A stretch of 11,619 nucleotides of DNA from Hyphochytrium catenoides (Eukaryota; Sar; Hyphochytriomycetes; Hyphochytriales; Hyphochytriaceae), in contig FLMG01004198.1 in the NCBI GenBank assembly GCA_900088475.1, positions 4,805 to 16,423 on the forward strand, given 5' to 3'. The notes beneath the pieces were generated by a model, which saw only the letters and a program-made list of their open reading frames with translations, was not told where the DNA came from and did no database searches. Shown piece after piece: positions 1-6,857 of the stretch. The position numbers and the translations under genes are program-made. Position 1 is the stretch's first letter. Each line of letters opens with the position of its first letter.

Positions 1-77
1 GAGAGAGAGAGAGAGAAAGAAAGAGAGAAGAGAGAGAGAAGAGAGAGAGAGAGAGAAAGGAAAGAGAAAGAGAAAGC
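1..77. repeat. GA microsatellite at left end
   Basis: This is an almost pure purine stretch of GA dinucleotides with interspersed AAAG units, running from the first base of the window. The window ends in the complementary CT type of tract, so both ends may be places where an assembly broke at simple repeats. No coding value is inferred. Confidence 0.95.
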
Positions 78-409
78 AAGACGAAAGAGTTAGGAGAGTG
101 TAATGAGAAACACAACGCGACAGAAGAGAGGCACCCAGGAAGTATTGACGGGAGGGGCCAGAGCAATAACCAGCAGGAAAGCAGATAGAAGCAGTTGTTC
201 ATCAGTGAAAGAAGCTTTTTCCTGCAGAGAGGTCCTCGGCTTGCGTCTCATCAGTTCTCATATCCTCCTCCTCCGTGAAGATCTTGGCCCGTTCTCGCGT
301 GGTGACAAGTCTCTTTCCCGCTCTCTGCAGCGGACTCAACCAAGTCGTCACGCGGAAGCCTTCACAGCGTCTTCTGACCGCTTCTTCTCTTCACTTCCAT
401 TCAGTCACA

Positions 410-1042
410 ATGCCGCTTGGAACCCTCACAATGGATCTCTCTGCAGCCCTGAAGGCTTCGCAGCTTGCACAGGCCTCGCGTCGGCGGAAGAGGTCACGCA
501 AACCCGCCACACTCCATGCAACAGAAGACCCAGCGTCTGGTCCACCTCAAGTGACACAGCCGAAGAAGAACGCCTGGTTCTCTAAGGACAAAAAGACCAA
601 GGCGGCTGAGTTTCTTGGAGGTTCAAGGCAAGGACAAATTGATGGTGAGCCCCAGAAGGCCAAAGCTAGCACAAGACACCAGAGCTGGAGGCGTGACTCT
701 CTTTCCGGCGATGAAAGAGGCTATAGCAGCAGCACACAGTCAGAAGAGAGCTGTGAGGCAACGCCTTCTGGGCCCCGGCGATCTCTTACAAGGCGCAGCG
801 AGTCCGCAGCATGGTATCAACAGCCATGGGAGAGGCCATCCTATAATGAGTCCAACGTACTTTTCATCACTCCCAGCTCTCAACAGATAATCTTCAACTG
901 CAATGCCCAGAACATTCCTAACGTCGACCGTGCCGCTTCATGGAACACTCGGGGTCTGCCTGTGGAGATCCCTGCAGAGAAATACGGCTTCATTTTTGCT
1001 CCTTCGTCCACCATTGAGCAGCGAGAGTTGGAGTGCTGGTAA
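410..1042 (+). CDS. hypothetical basic, Ser-rich protein (210 aa)
   Basis: An uninterrupted frame of 210 codons starts at ATG 410 (context CACAATG, preceded by a pyrimidine-rich leader) and ends at TAA 1042. The same frame is open upstream to at least 275 but has no earlier ATG, so 410 is chosen. I recognise no family. Residues 24-31 are a basic cluster (RRRKRSRK) resembling a nuclear localisation signal. Residues 35-135 are polar and rich in Ser, Lys, Arg and Gln, and are probably disordered. Residues 136-210 are more ordered in composition, with Trp, Asn, Ile and Phe, and include the segment NVLFITPSSQQIIFNCN. Codon choice looks mixed and gene-like rather than repeat-driven. The neighbouring zinc-finger gene converges on it. 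A nuclear role is only a guess from the basic cluster, and an upstream exon cannot be excluded. Confidence 0.6.
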   Translation: MPLGTLTMDLSAALKASQLAQASRRRKRSRKPATLHATEDPASGPPQVTQPKKNAWFSKDKKTKAAEFLGGSRQGQIDGEPQKAKASTRHQSWRRDSLSGDERGYSSSTQSEESCEATPSGPRRSLTRRSESAAWYQQPWERPSYNESNVLFITPSSQQIIFNCNAQNIPNVDRAASWNTRGLPVEIPAEKYGFIFAPSSTIEQRELECW

Positions 1043-1800
1043 AGTTGAAGGCCTCCATGCACTCAGGCCCTGCTCTCAGAGGCAGTTAGAGCAGTCTTTG
1101 ACCTGTAGCTTGTGTCAAAGGCTACAGACATTTGTAAGATAGACCCAACCAGTAGAGAGAGATCTCCCAGGAAGAGAGAGAGAGAGACAGACATAGCTTG
1201 AGACACGATATCAGGCGTAGGAAAGGAGATAACGGCAGTGTATGGATAACGCTCTTCTTTCATTAGCGATGTTGTTCTAACCATCTAACAAAGACGACAA
1301 CACCTGAACAATGCGAGAAGCTTGAGACCAAAAGAGCTATCTTCCTTCATTAAAAGGAGATCACCCTCATCCTAATCTTATTTCCTTCAGCTACTGAACA
1401 AGAGCTACTGAACGATGACAGACAAAACACATATCAAAGGGTACAAAATGGCCGTGGCATCCCAACCTCTACACCTCCATAAATGTAATCAATGGTAATG
1501 AGAGCTCCACTGCAGAGCGTGTAAGCAATAATCCGATGGGAAAGAGGGAGGCTCCGGTCAAAACAGAGATGAGGGGATGGACAGCTTGAACCGCCAGTGA
1601 AAAAAGAGATTAGACGCAAGAGACAACTAGCAGCGAGCCATCACTGCTAAGATGTATAGCCCCAAAAATTGGCTCAACAGCTCCAAAGGAACATCCGAAC
1701 GTAGTGGAAAACACGAGAACCTTCATCTTCGGTGGTGCAAATTGTGCCTTCCGAATGGCGCGGCTGCAGGGCGGCCGTGGCACGCCCAACCTCAGGTCCA
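1043..1800. other. intergenic region between convergent genes
   Basis: This stretch holds the presumed 3' untranslated regions of the two convergent genes. I see no convincing complete gene. It contains a short GA run (about 1171-1188), an 11-nt direct repeat AGCTACTGAAC at 1389-1399 and 1403-1413, and the first copy (1450-1469) of a 20-nt imperfect direct repeat whose second copy is at 1773-1793. No exact AATAAA polyadenylation signal was spotted on either strand. Minus-strand open frames at 1801-1610 and 1619-1434 are unassigned. Confidence 0.6.
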
Positions 1801-2709
1801 TCAACGGACCCAGGAGGCACCGCCCACCCCTGCAACTACGGCACTCGCGCCTTGCCAGTGGTTCAACATGCTTACGCGTCCATTAACCTCGTAAGAGTCG
1901 GGCGCAAGCCAGAACTGCCCCTGAGGCGGTACGCACCACTGCTGATGGAAGGGACTAGGAGTCGGGGCATCAAATCGGGTGTAAGCAGAGCATCCAACCT
2001 TCATTCTCGCGCCGCACGGGTAAGCCTTCCGTACATCTTCGTCGCTTCCATGGCGCGAGTCCTCGCTGGTTGGGTACGGACTCTCTGGTGCCTCTGGCTC
2101 AGTTTCACTGGCGGATCCGCCAGCTGGAGAAGAAAAAGTGTAACTTCCAGTGCTTCCATCCTCTCTGTCCGTAGCACCAGGGGAACCTCCAGAGCTAGCC
2201 ATGCCCCGATTTGCGGTGGGAGACGGCAGGCGTCGTTCTGAATCTCCTGCAAGCTCCGCACGGCTGTGTCCAATGCATTGGCCTGCAACCTTGGCCCACT
2301 TCTTGCATTGTTGGATGGAGCATTTCTGCATCTGAGGCGTATGCAGCGAGCAAATACCGCCAACCGCGGCATAATTCCGGCATCCTTCCACTCCACAGCG
2401 CCGGGTAAAAGTATGTGTGGAGCAGGTATTGTGACCCTTGATCACATAGCGGCGGCAATCCACCGCTTGACATCGAAGAAGCCCTACAACGTGGGCTCTG
2501 CAGACACCGCGTCTGAAAACGTGCTTGGAGCAACCGGGAACGATGCATCGTTTCTTCTTGGCACCATGTGCGATGCATAGACCGCCTTGGACGATGTGCC
2601 TGTCACAACCAGCAAAACTGCAGCGCTTTAGCTTGGCGCCGTGGGCGACGCAGACGCCGCCCTGCTGGGCCCACTTGCCACACCCTTCACTCTTGCACTT
2701 TCTGGGCAT
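1801..2709 (-). CDS. six-repeat WRKY19-like zinc-finger protein (302 aa)
   Basis: A single open frame runs from ATG 2709 to TGA 1801. An in-frame TTG at 2742 lies 33 nt upstream, but the ATG directly precedes the first finger and is preferred. Six Cys3His zinc modules follow in tandem with the pattern C-x4-C-x9-C-x2-H (x10 in module 4). Their ligands are at C5/C10/C20/H23, C30/C35/C45/H48, C55/C60/C70/H73, C80/C85/C96/H99, C105/C110/C120/H123 and C130/C135/C145/H148. First cysteines are exactly 25 residues apart throughout. The early modules carry the typical GGxCxxHGAKxKRC linker. This matches the WRKY19-like zinc-finger family, which is expanded in stramenopiles; family members are usually presumed nuclear and regulatory, but this protein's partner is unknown. 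Residues 149-240 are Ser/Pro/Glu-rich and probably disordered. The C-terminus from about residue 279 is uncertain, because a consensus GTAAGC donor at 1875 could splice it to another frame. The gene converges with the one ending at 1042. Confidence 0.85.
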   Translation of the reverse strand: MPRKCKSEGCGKWAQQGGVCVAHGAKLKRCSFAGCDRHIVQGGLCIAHGAKKKRCIVPGCSKHVFRRGVCRAHVVGLLRCQAVDCRRYVIKGHNTCSTHTFTRRCGVEGCRNYAAVGGICSLHTPQMQKCSIQQCKKWAKVAGQCIGHSRAELAGDSERRLPSPTANRGMASSGGSPGATDREDGSTGSYTFSSPAGGSASETEPEAPESPYPTSEDSRHGSDEDVRKAYPCGARMKVGCSAYTRFDAPTPSPFHQQWCVPPQGQFWLAPDSYEVNGRVSMLNHWQGASAVVAGVGGASWVR

Positions 2710-3258
2710 CTCTCCAGACCAAGAGACGGAGAAAGAATGCAAAAATAAAAAATGCCTCCTAAATTTCTTGCTCGAGGAGAGTGAGGCAACAAAATCTCCT
2801 CTTCTAGCCTTGAGTTGTCACTTCAGCGTATACTTGGTCAGAATCTTTTCAAAGACTATCAGCGAAGGCGACAAGAGGCTTCAGCGTCCAACGGCAAAAA
2901 GAGTTGCTGCTAGGAAATATAGCGAAGCTCATTCAACCAAGTCTCTGAATAGAGAACCGCAGCAGTGCCTCAGTTGGTCTTCAAAAAGTAAGGTCGCAAT
3001 GCGCGTGCTGGCCGACGGCGTCAAAATAACTGGCAAGTGGAAAGAGAAGCGAGAGGGAGGACAAGAAGTGAGGCTACGTGGCTCTTGTCTTTCCTCCAAG
3101 GCCGATGGTGACAAAACTATTCTCTCTCTAAAGGTTCCTGCCTGGCCTTGACAATGACTCAAGAACTGCCTTGTGGAGGGCCAAAGTGGAAAGGAGGAAA
3201 GGAAGGGAATGCTTGGCCCAGCTGGGAAGAAGTGACCTCCCTAACGCGAGCAAGCGAG
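2710..3258. other. upstream region of the zinc-finger gene
   Basis: This is the presumed 5' region of the minus-strand zinc-finger gene. On that strand, just before the start codon, there is a T-rich run (about 2741-2754) followed by a pyrimidine-rich CTTTCTCCGTCTCTTGG leader. The rest is mixed-composition sequence with no recognisable coding segment. Open frames here run antisense to or through the promoter and have no protein-like features. Confidence 0.45.
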
Positions 3259-3285
3259 CGAGTGAGAGAGAGAGAGAATGAGGGG

Positions 3286-3329
<44 letters not shown>
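3259..3329. repeat. GA microsatellite
   Basis: Two GA runs are separated by AATGAGGGGGAGGG. The second is an uninterrupted run of GA dinucleotides of about 39 nt (roughly 3290-3328). The plus strand is all purine apart from one T. Reading frames across it give artificial Arg-Glu or Ser-Leu repeats. Confidence 0.95.
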
Positions 3330-4183
3330 CAAACCAGGCTCAGATGCTTTGAAAAGTGATGATGGATTGTGGGCAAGCAGCCTTGTCAGGGCCACAGCCG
3401 CAGGCGCCAGTCTATAATTAGAGAGATTGCCTCCCCACCCTCTCTCTCTCCAGCCTCCGTTTCCATCTGCTTCCATTCCCCGCTCCATATCTCTATGGGC
3501 CTCTGTCTCCCATCCGGTACCTGTTGAATTATTGGTTATCCATATCTCTTTCTTCACTCTGACCATAATTCGAGGACATTCCTGGTGATGCTTGTATTCA
3601 TGGCTAGTGCAGAATGCTTTCCTCATCTCTTCTCCACTCTCTCTCGTTTATTTACCCAGCTCCAGCCTACACTTGTGACATCTCATCTGATGTCTTTGTC
3701 ACCGTTTTCTCGTACTCTGTCTCGAAGGAAGCATGGCGGCAGTGTGCCCTAGGAGTGGCGGTCGCGTTGCGTGTACACGAGACAGAAACGATACCTTCAA
3801 CATAACCCACCCACCGCAGGGGAGGGGAATGGGTTACTGAATATAAAGAAGAAGGAATTCTGATTGGCAAATAGAGGGGTTGGGTGGGCCATTGGCCAGG
3901 AGGAGAGTGATGAGAGGGTTGAAGAGACAGAGTGAAAGATAGATGTACCTCTATTAGGCTATAGTGATATAGGGAAAGAGAAAGAGTGGGAGAAGAGAAA
4001 GAGAGAGTATGCTGTTCTGTCCAACAATAATATTCCTCTCTCTTCCACTCTCCACCATGGTCCTTAGTATAGGAATATAGTGCCAGTAATACCATAATAA
4101 TGGGAGGACAATGGTGGACCTGAACCTGTTTATTATGATCGTGAGTGGAGGCCATAAAAGTCAAAACCTCGTTCTCCTATGTC
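3330..4183. other. no assignable gene; CCAAT and TATA-like motifs
   Basis: This is mixed sequence with short CT and GA patches. A GCCAATCAG motif lies on the minus strand (about 3861-3869), and TATAAAG occurs at 3842-3848 on the plus strand. Two opposed frames overlap here. One is a plus-strand ORF with a real ATG at 3614 ending at 3805 (63 aa, hydrophobic N-terminus). The other is a minus-strand ORF from ATG 4155 to 3667 (162 aa) with no recognisable domain. Neither is supported well enough to call. Confidence 0.4.
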
Positions 4184-4366
4184 CTTCTCTTCACTCTCTC
4201 TCTCTTTCTCTCTCTTCCCCCCCGCTCTCACTCTTTCTCGCTTTCTCTTTGATGGACTCTCCCTCTTTCTCTCTCCCTCTTTCTCTCTCTCCCCGCCGAC
4301 TCTCTTTTGGTCTCTTTTTCTCTTTTTCTCTCTCTCTCTCTCGGTCTCTCTTCTTTCCCTTTCTTA
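4184..4366. repeat. CT-rich low-complexity tract
   Basis: About 180 nt of the plus strand are nearly all pyrimidine, made of CT and CTTT units with occasional single purines and a CCCCCCC run. Its orientation is opposite to the GA tracts at 3259 and 4671. Confidence 0.93.
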
Positions 4367-4670
4367 GTAACAACTTTCTGTTATTTACTTCCTCTCCTTG
4401 TGGATTGAAAAAAGATGCACTTGCTGTGTCGACCAAAGGAGAGAGTGTCGGCGATGGAAGAGACATTCCTGGATTTTTTTTCTCCGCAACCGTAGTTTCT
4501 ATGACAGAAGAGAGGAAATGAGTCAGACCCTAGAACATTCCTTCCTCCTTTTCCTCCCTCTTTCTCTCCTCTCTCTTCTCTTCTGTGTTGTCCTTTTACG
4601 TTCAGGTTTTGGCTCTGGAGTCTGGAGGAATATTCCAGGTTCACGGTAGTGGCTGATTATAAAAGCCAAA
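4367..4670. other. spacer between simple repeats
   Basis: No gene is seen. A second CT-rich patch lies at about 4540-4585 and a TATA-like element sits at the right edge. The plus-strand open frames across this segment come from reading the CT and GA tracts and have no family features. Confidence 0.4.
4658..4665 (+). promoter_or_regulatory. TATA-like element
   Basis: TATAAAAG matches the eukaryotic TATA consensus. It is followed at once by a GA tract, and by a GCCAATCAG box near 4767-4775, which is on the wrong side for a standard CCAAT-TATA promoter. No downstream gene on this strand is evident, so this may be a chance match. Confidence 0.2.
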
Positions 4671-4683
4671 AAGAGAGAGGAAC

Positions 4684-4721
<38 letters not shown>
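4671..4721. repeat. GA microsatellite
   Basis: GA dinucleotides are interrupted once by AACG near the start and once by a CG near 4711. It follows the TATA-like element. Confidence 0.93.
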
Positions 4722-4852
4722 CATGCAAGGAATAAGGATGTTCCATAAGTAACATGCGGCCCTGCTGGCCAATCAGCGGACGGCTTCCCGGTACAAACAG
4801 GCCTCCCAAACAGCTGCAGCCCATGAACCGGCTTTCAAGACAGGGTCGTGCC

Positions 4853-4990
4853 AGGAGAGAGAGAGGAAAAGAGAGAGAGAGAACGAGAGAGAGCAGAACA
4901 AGAGAAAGGAGGCAAGAGAGAGAGAAAAGATAGAAGAATAGAGGGCGAGGAAGAAGAAAGAGAAAGCCTGGAGAAAGAATAATGAGGAGA
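4853..4990. repeat. GA-rich purine tract
   Basis: About 140 nt of the plus strand are almost entirely purine, with GA, GAA and AAAG units and a few pyrimidine interruptions. It is more degenerate than the neighbouring GA microsatellites. Confidence 0.9.
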
Positions 4991-5318
4991 GACGGAGGAC
5001 TGTCCCATCTTATTATTACTTCTACTATTTTTCAACACCTCCCCTAATAGACCTTCAGCTTAGATTATTATTGAATATAATAAAGCATCCACAACTTTAC
5101 ATCTCACTGTTTATTCCTTTCTTTCCCATTATTATCACTCCCTCGACGCAACTGCTTAGGAAATTGGCCCAGCGTCTGTGGCCCAGAGGGAGTAATAATA
5201 CGGAGAGAAAAGAGCGATTAGAAAGGAGAAAGAAAGAAGAGAGGAAAACGGTACTGCCCAAAGAGTAGCAAGAGGAGGACTTCTTAGTGCGGGACTATCC
5301 ATCTCTTGGCTCACATCC

Positions 5319-5320
<2 letters not shown>
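4991..5320. other. AT-richer spacer, no gene seen
   Basis: This segment lies between the purine tract and the long CT tract. It has several TTATTATT-type runs on either strand and a GA-rich patch near 5200-5250. No coding or structural RNA signal was recognised. Confidence 0.4.
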
Positions 5321-5361
<41 letters not shown>

Positions 5362-5518
5362 CTCTCTGTCTCTCTCTCTTTCTCTCTCAGGCGCTCTCTC
5401 TTTCCCCCTCTCGCTCTCTCCTTCCTTCTCCTCTCTCTCCTCTCTTCTCTCTCGCGCGCTCTTCCACGCGATTTCTCTCTCTCTCTCCCTCCTATTTTCC
5501 TGCTACCCCTCTCTTTGC
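5321..5518. repeat. long CT-rich tract
   Basis: Nearly 200 nt of the plus strand are dominated by CT dinucleotides, with a TTTTTTT run and a few CG-containing interruptions in the right half (for example GCGCGC near 5455). A further CT patch follows at 5575-5612. The tract is complementary in type to the GA tracts at 4671-4721 and 4853-4990. Confidence 0.93.
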
Positions 5519-5612
5519 TAGTGATCTTTCTACGAGTAGGATCTCGATCTCTCATTATTACCGAGGAGTATCTAGTCTCTCTCTTCATTCAGTCTCTCTC
5601 TCCTACTCTTTG

Positions 5613-6500
5613 ACTACCGTTTCGCGGCAGACACCATCGAGCCTGGTGGTGTCATGGTTGGTCCGTTTCTCTCTGCAATAATGTCTCTATGACCTATGAC
5701 CAACAAGCTACGACTGTACCAGGACGCTGTTGGAGTCCTCCCCAGTCCTCGTTCGCCGCTCTGCTGCTGCTGCTGCTGCCGCTGCCGTCTCTTCCCCTTC
5801 TTCTCCTCACTACTCATCATCATTAGAAGTAGCCACCACAGAAGGAAGAGGAACGGTCAAACTTTTCTCTCTTCCTTTTCTCGCCTATTCTTCTGCTGTT
5901 GCTGCGCCTTCTTCGCGATCCTTCTTTCCCCTGTTCAATGTTGTCGTCGTCTTCGGCGCCGGTGGTGTTCATCTTTTCGTTCATCTCTTCAAGACTGCGA
6001 GTCTTGACCTCCACGACCTCCTTCTGCTTGTCGTAGAACAACTTCTTTCTTTTCCTTCGGTAGATAGAGGGCAGCTCATCCTACTCTTTCCATCTTCTTC
6101 GCCCCTGCCCTGTGTGTTCAATATGATCCACTTGCTGGCTGTCGTCAGCCATTGGCCATTTATTGATCTGTATGCGTTGTTGTCTCACCTCGCTTGCCTC
6201 TCTTCGTTCGTCTTTATTATTACCACGGCGTTACTTCTTCTTCGCTTCTTGTTAGTTGCTGCTGGAGAAGAGAGAGATTGGTTTTTAGAAGACGATGCAT
6301 GAGGAAGGCCAGCTGTCAGTGGCTTCTTTAGATACATCACGTGGATAATGGCCTGACTGTTGATGACAAAGGTTAAAAAAAGCAACCGCTCTTCATCACT
6401 TCTTCCTTTTCCTTACTAGCCTCATCATTTCGCTGTAGCAGCAGCCATAACAGCATGTGACAGCCAACTCGCTGGTTATCATCAGCCAACATCACCATCA
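5613..6500. other. unresolved region with competing open frames
   Basis: No confident gene is assigned. On the minus strand an 85-codon frame (6080-5823), highly charged in Lys, Arg and Glu and opening right after an AG, overlaps by one base a 69-codon ORF starting at ATG 5823 and ending at 5614. On the plus strand a frame open from 5700 to 6302 translates to an Ala run followed by Leu/Val/Phe-rich sequence, but has no ATG near its start. A minus-strand donor-like AG|GTGAGA lies near 6188. The minus-strand composition looks more protein-like, but no family is recognised and no complete exon chain could be built. Confidence 0.3.
5761..5778. repeat. (CTG)6 trinucleotide repeat
   Basis: Six uninterrupted CTG units are followed by CCGCTGCCG. 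They read as poly-Gln on the minus strand (in the ORF starting at 5823) and as poly-Ala or poly-Cys in plus-strand frames, so they do not settle which strand codes. Confidence 0.85.
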
Positions 6501-6730
6501 TATTGGTTAAGGTCCAACATAAATCCCCACTGTCAGCTGCCTGCCCTCACTACTGGGCTACTATTGGCTTCCGGACCGCTGCCAGCAGCAACCGCGGTGT
6601 ATGGCCTTCTCCAACTAAGGCTATGGAAAGGGATGAGCAGCGGCAACCTACCGAATTGCCAACGAGTGGAGAAGGACAGACGGACTACTATCCGGGCGGA
6701 GGAGATTGTCGACATGCTTCGGCTGGTCAG

Positions 6731-6736
6731 TTTATT
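6731..6736 (-). terminator. candidate AATAAA polyadenylation signal
   Basis: On the minus strand this reads AATAAA, about 120 nt downstream of the stop codon of the O-fucosyltransferase gene. Position and sequence fit a 3' processing signal for that gene, but a hexamer can occur by chance and the cleavage site is not visible. Confidence 0.4.
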
Positions 6737-6857
6737 AGGTGAAGTTAAGCGGCGGGCGAGACGCCGTACAGGCGGCCTTCGGGTTCTAATGACTAGGGCG
6801 ACGGAGATGATAGTTGGTGGGACAAGCGTCCTATCTTCTGCGGCTTTAGCTTTTCAC

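Noticed and set aside
103-585. 160-codon plus-strand frame starting at ATG 103
   Set aside because: It overlaps the better frame at 410-1042, shows no family features, and has composition typical of an out-of-frame shadow.
1732-2578. Several open frames opposite or out of phase with the zinc-finger gene
   Set aside because: They are shadows of the zinc-finger coding sequence. Only the minus-strand frame with the six regular Cys/His modules has recognisable structure.
3667-4155. Minus-strand ORF of 162 codons from ATG 4155
   Set aside because: It crosses CT-rich segments, has no recognisable domain, and its only gene-like part is a short Glu/Thr-rich tail. Support is too weak to call a gene.
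4111-4521. Plus-strand frame of 136 codons rich in Ser and Leu
   Set aside because: It is produced by reading the CT tract at 4184-4366. The composition is dictated by the dinucleotide repeat and no domain is visible.
5287-5613. Overlapping Ser/Leu (plus) and Arg/Glu (minus) frames of about 70-108 codons
   Set aside because: Simple translation of the long CT tract. All frames of a CT repeat are free of stop codons.
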